Shown piece after piece: positions 33,612 through 42,204 of a stretch of 64,000 nt of DNA. The DNA is from Streptomyces sp. NBC_01275 (GTDB taxonomy: Bacteria; Actinomycetota; Actinomycetes; Streptomycetales; Streptomycetaceae): contig NZ_JAPEOZ010000001.1 in the NCBI RefSeq assembly GCF_026340655.1, positions 3,844,001 through 3,908,000 on the forward strand. Direction: 5' to 3'. Under the pieces are notes generated by a model. It ran no database searches. It was not told the DNA's origin and was given only the letters and a program-made list of their open reading frames with translations. Each line of letters begins with the position of its first letter. Position 1 is the stretch's first letter. A program made the translations under genes and the position numbers.

Positions 33612-34973
33612 TCAGGCGGTTTCGAGGACGTCCGGCGCTCCCCAGCGGCGCAGCGCCTCGGGGACGGCGACCGTTCCGTCGGGCCGCTGGTGCTGCTCCA
33701 GGATCGCGGGCAGCAGACGGCTGGTGGCCAGGCCCGAGGCGTTCAGCGTGTGGACGTACCGCGACCTGCCGCCGTCGGCCGGACGGTAGCGGATGCCGCC
33801 GCGCCGGGCCTGGTAGGCGTGGGCGTTCGACACCGAGCTGACCTCCGCGTACGCCCCGAGGCTGGGCAGCCAGACCTCGACGTCGTACGTCTTCGTCTGC
33901 GCCGGGCTGACGTCGCCCGCGGCGAGCTTGGTGACGCGGTGATGCAGACCGAGCCCGGCGACCAACTCCTCGGCGCGGGCGAGCAGTTCGAGCTGGGCGG
34001 CCGCCGAGTCCTCGGGCCGGGCGTACTGGACCAGCTCGACCTTGTTGAACTGGTGGCCGCGCAGCGTCCCGCGCTCCGCCGTACGGTAGCCGCCGGCCTC
34101 CTTGCGGTAACAGGGCGTGTAGGCCACGTACTTGAGGGGCAGCTCGCGCTCGTCGAGGGTCTCGCCCCGGTGCAGCGAGACGAGGGCGGTCTCCGCGGTG
34201 GGCAGCAGGAACCGCTCGGGCCTGCCGCCGTCGCCGCGCTCGACGACGTACACCTCGTCGGCGAACTTGGGGAACTGACCGGCCGTGTACCCGGCGTCGT
34301 AGCCGAGCAGATGCGGCGGCAGCACGAACTCGTAGCCGGCCCGGCGATGGGTGTCGAGGAAGTGGTTGAGCAACGCCCACTCCAGCGCGGCGCCCTGCCC
34401 CCGGTAGACCCAGTTCCCGCTGCCGGCGAGCGCGACGCCACGCCGGTGGTCGACGAGGCCGAGCTTCTCGGCGAGCGTGACGTGGTCCTGGGCGGGGAAG
34501 GCGAAGTCGGGCCGGGCGCCGACGGTCCGGACGACCTGGTTGTTCTCCTTGCCGCCCGCGGGGACGTCGTCGTCGGGGAGGTTGGGCAGCCCGTCGAGGA
34601 ACTCCTGCCGGAGGGCGGCCAGACGGGTCAGGTCGGCTTCGGCGGCGGTGAGGCGGTCGGCGAGGGCCTTGGCGCCGACCTGGAGGGGATCGGTCTGGAG
34701 GAGGTCGGTCTGGAGGGGGTCGGTTCGCGGGGGCTGGTGGGGGCCGGTTCGCGGGGCCTGGAGGTCGTCAGGGGTCTGTCCCGCCCGGCGGTGGGCTGCG
34801 ATCTCGGCCGAGACGCGTTTGCGTTCGCCGCGCAGTCGCTCCACCGTGGCGCGGGCCTCGCGGAAGGCGTCGTCCAGGGCGAGGAAGGCCGGGAGGTCGG
34901 CGTCCGTGCCCCGCTTGCGCAGGGCGTCGCGGACGCGGTCGGGGTGCTGTCGGATGAGGGTGACGTCGAGCAT
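33612..34973 (-). CDS. serS: seryl-tRNA synthetase
   Basis: 453 residues from ATG 34973 (GGAG 34980-34983). The N-terminal tRNA-binding coiled coil is MLDVTLIRQHPDRVRDALRK, then about residues 35-110, with a repeat insert PLQTDLLQTDPLQ. The class II core follows: motif 2 TPCYRKEAGGYRTAERGTLR with HQFNKVELVQYARPE, and motif 3 NASGLATSRLLPAILEQHQR. It joins serine to tRNA-Ser. The coiled coil has an unusual Pro/Thr/Gln insert with QTDLLQTDPLQ repeats. A T-box RNA lies upstream. Streptomyces often has a second serS, so this may be a paralogue rather than the sole copy; that cannot be judged here. Confidence 0.93.
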   Translation of the reverse strand: MLDVTLIRQHPDRVRDALRKRGTDADLPAFLALDDAFREARATVERLRGERKRVSAEIAAHRRAGQTPDDLQAPRTGPHQPPRTDPLQTDLLQTDPLQVGAKALADRLTAAEADLTRLAALRQEFLDGLPNLPDDDVPAGGKENNQVVRTVGARPDFAFPAQDHVTLAEKLGLVDHRRGVALAGSGNWVYRGQGAALEWALLNHFLDTHRRAGYEFVLPPHLLGYDAGYTAGQFPKFADEVYVVERGDGGRPERFLLPTAETALVSLHRGETLDERELPLKYVAYTPCYRKEAGGYRTAERGTLRGHQFNKVELVQYARPEDSAAAQLELLARAEELVAGLGLHHRVTKLAAGDVSPAQTKTYDVEVWLPSLGAYAEVSSVSNAHAYQARRGGIRYRPADGGRSRYVHTLNASGLATSRLLPAILEQHQRPDGTVAVPEALRRWGAPDVLETA

Positions 34974-35260
34974 GGCGCGCTCCGTCCGGTCGGGCCGGGA
35001 CGGACGCGGGCCGCCCCGGGGTGGTCCCTCGGGGCGTGGGCGAGAGGGTACTCGCGGTGCCACCACGCCTTCACCGCCGTATCGACCCTGGTCAGGTGTA
35101 CGGCGGTCTCGTTCGGGCCCGGTGACGGGGGCCGGCCGGCGGGGCATTTCCTCCCCGCACTCGGGAGCGGATTCGTCTCGGGGCGCGAGACTGCCTTTCC
35201 AGCATGCGGCAGCTCTCTCGACTCGCGGGGCCCGGGGCTACTTGTCTCCGTCAGCGCGTT
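34974..35260 (-). ncRNA. T-box riboswitch upstream of serS, probably translational
   Basis: Read leftward. The T-box bulge TGGCACC (35062-35056) sits in the antiterminator hairpin GGCGTGG..GCGAG / CTCGC..CCACGCC (35069-35033, loop TACCCT). Stem III is ACCGCCGTA/TACGGCGGT (35107-35099 and 35081-35073). Further upstream, a long Stem I-like region contains GAATCC, in which TCC (35171-35169) is a Ser codon and a good specifier candidate. Near the gene, GGACGGA (34987-34981), which includes the ribosome site GGAG, pairs with TCCGTCC (35004-34998). No U-run follows, so control of translation, as in other actinobacterial T-boxes, is more likely than termination. The 5' boundary is approximate. Confidence 0.82.
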
Positions 35261-35411
35261 GCAGCGAGAGTAGGGCGCGGCCGTACCCGGGGGCCAGCGA
35301 ATTGAATCGGGGGAATCGGGCTGGGCCAGGCGGGTCGTCCGAGGTCGGGCGGGTCCCGAGGCCAGGCTGATCCCGAGATCAGGCGGTCCCGAGGTCAGGC
35401 GTGCCCCGAGG

Positions 35412-35903
35412 TCAGGCGGGTGCGCCCAGCTCCGCCCAGACGGTCTTCCCCGCGACGCCCGGGGCCCGTACGACCCCCCAGTCCAGGCAGAGCCGCTGCA
35501 CGATGAACATGCCGTGCCCGCCGGGGCGGCCCGCGCGGTGCGGGGTGCGGGGGGACGGCTGGCCGGCGCCGCCGTCGGAGACCTCGACGCGGATCACCTT
35601 CTTGTCGCAGCCGAGGACGAGCTCCTCCGGGCCCTCGGCGTGCAGACAGGCGTTGGTGACCAGTTCGGAGACGACGAGCAGGACGTCCTCGGCGGCGGCC
35701 CGCTGATCGGCGGTGGCGGCCGGCAGCCAGCCCCACGCGTACAGCGCCTGGCGGGCGAAGTCGCGGGCCAGCGGGACGACGCCGCTCTCGCCGCGCAGGC
35801 TCAGCCTGCGCACCTGACGACCCGGCGAAGCCGCCCCGGAGGCGCCGGTGGGCTCCGGGCCGCGATCGCGGTCGCCCGGCGAGTAAGGCCGGGTGGTGCT
35901 CAT
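35412..35903 (-). CDS. serine-kinase-type anti-sigma factor (HATPase_c), PrsI-like
   Basis: 163 residues from ATG 35903. It has a single GHKL ATPase domain of the SpoIIAB/RsbW type: ADQRAAAEDVLLVVSELVTN with Asn in the N box (LVTNACLH), DGGAGQPSPRTPHRAGRPGG in the G box, GHGMFIVQRLCLDWGV. Such proteins hold a sigma factor of the SigB/SigF type and phosphorylate an antagonist. The STAS antagonist is upstream (36188) and a sigma gene beyond it (36852), so it probably controls that sigma. From memory this matches the S. coelicolor arsI-prsI-sigI locus. Confidence 0.87.
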   Translation of the reverse strand: MSTTRPYSPGDRDRGPEPTGASGAASPGRQVRRLSLRGESGVVPLARDFARQALYAWGWLPAATADQRAAAEDVLLVVSELVTNACLHAEGPEELVLGCDKKVIRVEVSDGGAGQPSPRTPHRAGRPGGHGMFIVQRLCLDWGVVRAPGVAGKTVWAELGAPA

Positions 35904-36187
35904 CAGCGCTTCACCTCACCGATTCACCGGTTCACAGTTCAAGATTCACTACACCGTTCAGTACGTCGGTCCGTACGTCAGTACGTGATACGTGGCGCGA
36001 AGGCGATTTCGTCGATCTCTTCCAGCTAGTCGTGCCAGCCGATCGGTCGAGCCGGTCGTACCAGCCGAGTCGGTCGAGCCGGTCTGGTCGAGATCACCGC
36101 CGACGCATTCGGGTTCAGGATGTCTCCTGCCCGAGGGAACCGGCGGAACACCCCCCGTTCGCACCCATTCCCGACAGCCGCCGAAGA

Positions 36188-36601
36188 TCAGCCGTCCTCG
36201 TCGCCCCCGCCGTTCCCGTCGCCCTCGTCGTTCCCGTCGGCGAGGGCCGACTCGAGCGTGTCGTGCACGGTGAAGACCGCGTCCGCGCCGGTGATCTCGA
36301 AGACCCGCGCCACCACGGGAAGCATCCCCGCCAGATGGACCCCGCCGCCGGCCGCCTCGGCCTTCAGCCGAGCGCCCAGCAGGACGTTCAGCCCGGTGGA
36401 GTCGCAGAACTCCAGCCGGGAGCAGTCCACGACCAGTCGGCTGCGCCCCGTGGCGAGGCAGTTCTCGAGTGGCTCACGCAACAGATCGGCGGTGTGGTGA
36501 TCCAACTCACCCGCCGGGGTCACGACGGCGCTGACGCCCTCTTCCCGCACCTCGACCAGAAGCCGGCCAGACTGTGCGCTGCCGACAGTCCCGCGGTCCA
36601 T
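36188..36601 (-). CDS. STAS-domain anti-sigma factor antagonist, ArsI-like
   Basis: 137 residues from ATG 36601. SpoIIAA/RsbV-type fold: GVSAVVTPAGELDHHTADLL, SRLVVDCSRLEFCDSTGLNV, where the Ser of DSTGLN is the expected phosphorylation site, and LAGMLPVVARVFEITGADAV. It ends in an acidic Gly/Asp tail (GNDEGDGNGGGDEDG). Unphosphorylated, it should bind the anti-sigma factor (35412) and free the sigma factor. It is divergent from the sigma gene, 250 bases apart. Confidence 0.9.
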   Translation of the reverse strand: MDRGTVGSAQSGRLLVEVREEGVSAVVTPAGELDHHTADLLREPLENCLATGRSRLVVDCSRLEFCDSTGLNVLLGARLKAEAAGGGVHLAGMLPVVARVFEITGADAVFTVHDTLESALADGNDEGDGNGGGDEDG

Positions 36602-36851
36602 GCCGTCTCTCTCCAGGGGTCGTTTACTACTGGTTCACACCCTCGAACACTACGCCTCAGACTCGCACCCCAACAGCCGAACAATCGCCCACAAACGGAC
36701 ATAGTCCAACAAAAGGCACTTGCGGTGGGCTCCGTGAACCGGGTAGGGCTAGGAGAAGCACGTATCCGACACGACCGGCTTCGGAGGCGCCGCACACCGC
36801 AGTGCACGCACTGGCTTCGGCAGCCGAATGCCGAGAACGATGGAGGACATC

Positions 36852-37814
36852 ATGTCACCCCGGCTCGACGCCTCGCATACCCGGACGACCGCCCGGACGA
36901 CGACGTCGACACCCCCACCGGAACAGTCGACACTTCCACCGCGACAACTGGACCCCACGGATCGCACGGGTCCCACAGACGGCATGGATCCCACGGATCC
37001 CACGGATCCCATGGCGGGGCTCCCCGAGATCCCCCCGTACGACGAGATCGGCGCCGTAGACGCACGGGCGCTGTCCAAGACCCTCTTCGCGCGCCTGGAG
37101 TCCCTCGAAGAGGGCACGCACGACTATGCGTACGTCCGCAACACGCTCGTCGAGCTGAACCTCGCCCTGGTCAAGTTCGCCGCCTCCCGCTTCCGTACGC
37201 GCAGCGAGCCGATGGAGGACATCGTCCAGGTCGGCACGATCGGCCTGATCAAGGCGATCGACCGCTTCGAGCTGTCCCGCGGGGTCGAGTTCCCGACCTT
37301 CGCCATGCCGACCATCGTCGGCGAGATCAAACGCTTCTTCCGCGACACCTCGTGGTCGGTGCGCGTCCCACGCCGCCTGCAGGAGCTGCGGCTCGACCTG
37401 GCCAGGGCCGGCGACGAACTCGCCCAGAAGCTCGACCGCGCCCCCACGGCGGCCGAGCTGGCCGAGCGGCTCGGCCTCTCCCGGGAGGAGGTCGTCGAGG
37501 GCATGGCCGCGTCGAACGCCTACACCGCCTCGTCACTGGACGCCCAGCCCGAGGAGAACGACGCGGAGGGCGCCCTCGCCGACCGCATCGGCTACGAGGA
37601 CCACGGCCTCGAAGGCATCGAGTACGTCGAGTCGTTGAAGCCGATGATCGCCGAACTCCCGCTCCGCGACCGCAAGATCCTCTCCCTTCGCTTCGTCGCG
37701 GGCCTGACCCAGTCGGAGATCGGCGAGGAGCTGGGCATCTCGCAGATGCACGTGTCGCGGCTGCTGTCACGGACGTTGGTGCAGTTGCGGAAGGGGTTGA
37801 CGGTCGAGGAGTAG
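36852..37814 (+). CDS. sigI: SigB/SigF/SigG-family RNA polymerase sigma factor, SigI-like
   Basis: 320 residues from ATG 36852 (GGAGG at 36842-36846, 5 bases away; earlier ATGs at 36828 and 36840 are possible). A low-complexity N-terminus (DPTDPTDPM repeats) precedes region 2 (SEPMEDIVQVGTIGLIKAID, FPTFAMPTIVGEIKRFFRD), region 3 (APTAAELAERLGLSREEVVE) and region 4 (LPLRDRKILSLRFVAGLTQS, EIGEELGISQMHVSRLLSRT). These are classic group 3 sigma features. The antagonist and anti-sigma genes are adjacent. The symbol rests on synteny I recall with S. coelicolor and should be taken as tentative. Confidence 0.85.
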   Translation: MSPRLDASHTRTTARTTTSTPPPEQSTLPPRQLDPTDRTGPTDGMDPTDPTDPMAGLPEIPPYDEIGAVDARALSKTLFARLESLEEGTHDYAYVRNTLVELNLALVKFAASRFRTRSEPMEDIVQVGTIGLIKAIDRFELSRGVEFPTFAMPTIVGEIKRFFRDTSWSVRVPRRLQELRLDLARAGDELAQKLDRAPTAAELAERLGLSREEVVEGMAASNAYTASSLDAQPEENDAEGALADRIGYEDHGLEGIEYVESLKPMIAELPLRDRKILSLRFVAGLTQSEIGEELGISQMHVSRLLSRTLVQLRKGLTVEE

Positions 37815-38031
37815 GACCAAGGAGTCGAGGGTGAGCGCCGACTTTCTCCGGCGCTCCCTCGGGCCCCTGCCGCCCCTGGCCGGTCCCCTCCCCTTTGCCC
37901 CCTCCCCTTCGCCCCCGTCGACGGCCCCTTCGGTTACCCCCGGAAACCTCCCCGCGCCGCCCCTCTCGCCACTAGGGTCACCCCCACACCAGACTGACCA
38001 GTACGTCAGCAACAGGCGAGGAGGCGGCCTG

Positions 38032-39726
38032 ATGGTCCGTACCGACGGAAGCGGTGCGAACACCGGCGATCCGGGCGATCCCGGCGGTTCCGGTGGCTTC
38101 GGTGGTCCCGGTGGCTCCGGTCGCTTCGGCGGTTCGGGTGGCTTCGGCGGCTTTGACGGTTCCGGTGGTCCCGGTCGCTCCGGTGGCCCCGGTGGCCCCG
38201 GTGGCTTTGAAGGTTCCGGCGATTCCGACGCCCGCCTCACCGACCGGCTCCGCGCCGCCCCCGCCGCCGCCTACCCGGCGCTGCGCGCGCTCCGCGCCCA
38301 CCACCACCCCGCGCTCCTGGCCTACGCCCGTCTGTGCACGACCGGCGAGCCGGCCGCGCGGCGACTCGCGGCGGAGACGTTCACCGTCGCGTCCCGGGAG
38401 ACGGCACGCGGCAACGACCCCGGCGGCCCCTGGCGACACCGACTCCTGACCCTGGCCGGACAGGTGGCGGCGGAGTGGGCCGGGGACGAGCGGGCCGGCG
38501 GGCTGGACGCGGGACTGCTTCTCGTCCTCAACACCGCGCCCGCACCGGGCGGCCCGGTCCCATCCCTGCTCGCCGCGTTCCGCTCCCTGCCCTCCCGCGC
38601 GCAGGGGCTCCTCTGGTACGCCGTCGTGGAGCGCGAGCCGGTCGAGCGGACGGCCGCGCTGCTCGACCTGACCCCCGAGGACGTCGCCTACGGAACCGCC
38701 CCCGCGCTCCAGGCCCTGGCCCAGGCCTCCCTACGGCTGTGCCTCGCCGCCTCGGACGACCCCAGCTGCGGGGACTTCCGCCGGCTGATCGAGGAGTCCG
38801 TACGTCCGGACGGCGCGCGTCACAGCCCCGACCTGGAGGCCCACCGGGCGCACTGCCCGCACTGCGCGACCGCCTACGAGGAGCAGCGCGCGCTGCGGGA
38901 CACCCCACGCACGGCCCTCGCCGAGGGCTTGCTGCCGTGGGGCGGAACGGCGTACGTCATGGACGACCGCGAGCCTGCCGACCCCACGAGGTCTTCACGC
39001 GCTTCACGCGCTTCACGGAACGGGACCCGGCCGCCGTCCCGCCGGGTCGTGCTGGCCTCGGCGGCGCTGGGGGTGGCCGTGGCTCCGCTGCTGATCCTGC
39101 TGCTGACCTCGGGCGGCTCACCGGACCGGGGCGCGGCGGGCGCGGTCGTCACCGGGCCGTCGGTCGTTCCGCCTCCGGTGACCGTGACGGCGACGGAGAC
39201 CGCGACGATATCCGCCCCCGCGCCCACACCGACCGGCGCGTCGTCCGGCAAGTCCCCTTCCACCACACCGACTTCGACCTCGCCTCGCCCGACCCCCACC
39301 CCCTCCCCCACGCGCCCGCCCGGTGCGACGTACGCCCAGGTCGTGAACATCGCCACGGGACGCTGCCTGGAGGTGGCCGGCGACTTCGACAACGGTACGG
39401 ACGTCGTCACCGTGCCCTGCACCTCCTCCCCCAGCCAACGCTGGCGGGTCGACTCGGCGCGCGGGGTGGTGCAGTCGTACGCCGACCCGGACTTCTGTCT
39501 GGACAGCCGGGGTTCCGTCGACGACGGGGTCGGAGTGTGGCAGTGCTCCTCGGCGGAGGGCGATCACGGGGACAACCTACGGTTCACCGCGGACGCCGAC
39601 GGCACGATCCGACCGGCGATCGCCATCGAGACGGCGCTGACAGCGGACGCGGGCGGCGGGGTTTCCCTGGAGTCGCTGGACGAGGCCGGGGACCAACTGT
39701 GGCGGGCGGGAGCGGGGGCGGCGTGA
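38032..39726 (+). CDS. ECF-like sigma / zinc-finger anti-sigma / transmembrane / ricin-lectin fusion
   Basis: 564 residues from ATG 38032 (AGGAGG, 7 bases). In order: a Gly-rich low-complexity start (about 10-65) coded by a GGTTCCGGTGGC-like repeat; a helical part resembling ECF region 2 (YPALRALRAHHHPALLAYAR, ARRLAAETF); a part resembling region 4 (LPSRAQGLLWYAVVEREPVE, RTAALLDLTPEDVAYG); a zinc-finger-like HRAHCPHC (about 279-286); a membrane helix (VVLASAALGVAVAPLLILLL, about 343-365); a Pro/Thr linker; and a ricin-type beta-trefoil (ATGRCLEVAGDFDNGTDVVT, CTSSPSQRWRV, CLDSRGS). It may sense glycans outside and signal to transcription. The region 2 match is weak. Confidence 0.7.
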   Translation: MVRTDGSGANTGDPGDPGGSGGFGGPGGSGRFGGSGGFGGFDGSGGPGRSGGPGGPGGFEGSGDSDARLTDRLRAAPAAAYPALRALRAHHHPALLAYARLCTTGEPAARRLAAETFTVASRETARGNDPGGPWRHRLLTLAGQVAAEWAGDERAGGLDAGLLLVLNTAPAPGGPVPSLLAAFRSLPSRAQGLLWYAVVEREPVERTAALLDLTPEDVAYGTAPALQALAQASLRLCLAASDDPSCGDFRRLIEESVRPDGARHSPDLEAHRAHCPHCATAYEEQRALRDTPRTALAEGLLPWGGTAYVMDDREPADPTRSSRASRASRNGTRPPSRRVVLASAALGVAVAPLLILLLTSGGSPDRGAAGAVVTGPSVVPPPVTVTATETATISAPAPTPTGASSGKSPSTTPTSTSPRPTPTPSPTRPPGATYAQVVNIATGRCLEVAGDFDNGTDVVTVPCTSSPSQRWRVDSARGVVQSYADPDFCLDSRGSVDDGVGVWQCSSAEGDHGDNLRFTADADGTIRPAIAIETALTADAGGGVSLESLDEAGDQLWRAGAGAA

Positions 39727-39911
39727 CTGGACCGCCCCCGCTCCCGCACGCCACACGCACCGACTGCCTGTGAGCGAACGTCGGGCCGCACGGCCACGTC
39801 TCCGGCAGGGGGCAGTGCAGCGCAGGCAGTCTCTGCACGGAGAAAAGGAGTTGGGTCTTGGTGCTCGCGTCGGGATAATCCCCTGCTCGGACCCGGCCGG
39901 GGGAAGGACGC

Positions 39912-41045
39912 ATGACCGTATTCGCGTGCGCGCGGTGTGACGCCGTATTGACTGCTTCTGTGGCGCAGGTCGCGCTTCCTGTCCATGCGCATCAGCTGTA
40001 CGGGCATGACATGCTTCCTCCGCTCATGGAGCAGGGGACGTACGCCGTCGATCCGGAGCCTTCGGGGTGGCCTGTTCGGCCTTGGAGCGAGATCGGGGAG
40101 GGCGAGGCGCAGGCCCGTGGTGTGTTCGCGCCGGTTCTGCACGGTCTCTCCTTCGGGGCGGCCGGCGCTGTCGTCGTCGCGCCGGGGGATACCCGTGGCA
40201 TGGCTCTGATCCCGGAGCGCTGTGGCGGCCACTGCATGGGGCTGGACGGGAGGGACGGGCCGAACCTCGCCTGCGCCGGCTGCGGGCAGGCGGTGGCGAC
40301 TCGCGTCGACGACTGCTCGTGCTGGCAGGCGGTGTGGCTCGCCCCGGACGCCGTGCGGCGTGTTCCCGGCGACGGCGACGACCCCCTTCCGCGAACGGTC
40401 GACTGGGAGGCCTCGGCGCGGGAGTGGCAGGGCACGCCGCCGATCGAGTCGCCCGGGTCGTGGAGCCCGACGTTCTCGGCGGCGGTCGGGATGGCGCTGG
40501 CCCATCTGCTGGCGGCCTCGGGGGGTGGGCGGGTGACCGTCCCCGGCGGGCTCGTCAGAGACACGCTCGGCCGCCCGCTCGACGCCCTTCTCCCGCCGGG
40601 AACGCCAGGGCTGCCGGGATCGCCGGTGAAGCGAGCGGCTCTGGCCGGACCGGGTCTGCCCGTCCCCGGTCCCAGCTCCTCCGCCGGCCCCTCCCCCACC
40701 TCCACGCCCACCCCCGACATCCTCCTCGTCCCCCGGGATCCGCGGACCGGCGAAGTCTGGCGGCCGTCCTCCGGCAGCGCAGACCTCGTGCCGTTGGCCG
40801 CCGAGGTGTGGATGCATCTGGCGTTCGACCGGGAGCGGCTGCCGGTTCCCGTGACCGGGGGCGTCGGCGGCATGCCTGACGGTGTCTTCCGGGACTATCC
40901 GCTGCCGGCGCATCCCTGGGGGCCGTTCCGGCCCGACTCGTCCGTGTTTCTGCGCACGCTGGCCCGGCTGCCCGCCGTACGGCAGCCGTGGCTGCGCGCG
41001 ATCCTCGATCGTGTGAACGAGCATCCGTACGCCCGCCCGTTCTGA
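39912..41045 (+). CDS. conserved hypothetical protein with zinc-binding cysteines
   Basis: 377 residues from ATG 39912. It opens FACARCDAVLT (CxxC), later has PERCGGHCMG and ACAGCGQAVATRVDDCSCWQ, which would suit one or two zinc ribbons. A long Pro/Ser linker (PGPSSSAGPSPTSTPTPDIL) separates these from a C-terminal part ending AILDRVNEHPYARPF. There is no signal peptide or membrane helix. Similar proteins occur widely in Streptomyces; I recognise no function. It stands alone between the fusion gene and the transporter. Confidence 0.75.
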   Translation: MTVFACARCDAVLTASVAQVALPVHAHQLYGHDMLPPLMEQGTYAVDPEPSGWPVRPWSEIGEGEAQARGVFAPVLHGLSFGAAGAVVVAPGDTRGMALIPERCGGHCMGLDGRDGPNLACAGCGQAVATRVDDCSCWQAVWLAPDAVRRVPGDGDDPLPRTVDWEASAREWQGTPPIESPGSWSPTFSAAVGMALAHLLAASGGGRVTVPGGLVRDTLGRPLDALLPPGTPGLPGSPVKRAALAGPGLPVPGPSSSAGPSPTSTPTPDILLVPRDPRTGEVWRPSSGSADLVPLAAEVWMHLAFDRERLPVPVTGGVGGMPDGVFRDYPLPAHPWGPFRPDSSVFLRTLARLPAVRQPWLRAILDRVNEHPYARPF

Positions 41046-41166
41046 CGCGCTGACGCGGGCCTTGTCCTCATGGTGGAAACCCAGTGGCGGGATTTCGCCG
41101 GATGACTACGCTGACCCGACCCTCTGACCTGCAGCAGGGCGAGGTCACCCGTCCTTGAGGAGTCCG

Positions 41167-42204
41167 ATGTCGGCCGATCTTCCCGTTCTGTTGGTCGCCG
41201 TGGTGTGGGGGTCCAGTTATCTGGCCGCCAAGGGGGTCACCACCGCGGACACCGTGCTCGCGGTGCTGGTGCTGCGGTTCGCCGTGGTGTTGCCGGTGCT
41301 GGTGGTCGTCGGGTGGCGGCGGCTGCGGGCGCTGAGCCGGGAGCAGTTGCGCGGGGCCGGGCTGCTGGGGCTGATCCTCGCCGGGATCTTCCTGCTGGAG
41401 ACGTACGGGGTTGTCCACACCTCGGCGACCAACGCCGGTCTGATCATCAGCCTGACCATGGTGTTCACGCCCCTCGCGGAGAGCCGGACACGCCGGGTGC
41501 GGCTGCCGGGGGCGTTCATGGCGGCCGCCGGTCTCTCGGTGCTCGGCGTGGCGCTGCTGACGCAGGGCGCCGGGTTCACGGCGCCGTCCGGGGGCGATCT
41601 GCTGATGCTGGGGGCCGCGGTGGCCCGTACCGTGCATGTGCTGGCCATGGCGCGGATGGAGTCGGTCCGCGGGGCTGACTCGCTGTCGCTCACGACCGTC
41701 CAACTGGGCGGTGCGGTCGTCGTGTTCACGGTGCTGGCGGCGATCCCGGGGACGGGCGCGTCGCCGTGGGCGGCCGCGGCGGACTTCGACGGCGGGGACT
41801 GGCTGGGGCTGGTGTATCTCTCCGCGTTCTGCACGCTGTTCGCGTTCTTCGTGCAGATGTGGGCGGTCCGCCGCACCTCGCCGTCCCGGGTCAGTCTGCT
41901 GCTGGGCACCGAGCCGGTGTGGGCGGCGGTCGTGGGCATCGCGCTCGCCGGGGACCGGCCGGGGTGGCTGGGGCTGGCGGGCGCGCTCCTGGTGCTGGTG
42001 GGGACCGGGTGGGGGCGCGCGACGGCGGACCGGGGGCGTCCGTCCGAGTCTGCCGAACCGACCGAGCCGATCGTGGCTGCCGAGCCGATCGTGGCTGCCG
42101 AGCCGGGCGGGTCTTCCGGGCCGGCCCTGTCTGACGAGCCTGCTCAGACCACCCGTACGCCCCGCCGCCACACCTCCGAGACGAGCGGCACGCCCGGCCG
42201 GTAG
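41167..42204 (+). CDS. EamA/DMT-type membrane transporter
   Basis: 345 residues from ATG 41167 (GAGGAG 5-10 bases before). Ten hydrophobic segments in two EamA repeats: [20 protein letters not shown] to [14 protein letters not shown], then [20 protein letters not shown] to [21 protein letters not shown] charged Pro/Glu tail with a [11 protein letters not shown] repeat follows. Members export amino acids or metabolites; the substrate is unknown. Its 3' end overlaps the convergent hutI gene by about 61 bases (42144-42204), which is unusual for genes this size. Confidence 0.88.
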   Translation: MSADLPVLLVAVVWGSSYLAAKGVTTADTVLAVLVLRFAVVLPVLVVVGWRRLRALSREQLRGAGLLGLILAGIFLLETYGVVHTSATNAGLIISLTMVFTPLAESRTRRVRLPGAFMAAAGLSVLGVALLTQGAGFTAPSGGDLLMLGAAVARTVHVLAMARMESVRGADSLSLTTVQLGGAVVVFTVLAAIPGTGASPWAAAADFDGGDWLGLVYLSAFCTLFAFFVQMWAVRRTSPSRVSLLLGTEPVWAAVVGIALAGDRPGWLGLAGALLVLVGTGWGRATADRGRPSESAEPTEPIVAAEPIVAAEPGGSSGPALSDEPAQTTRTPRRHTSETSGTPGR

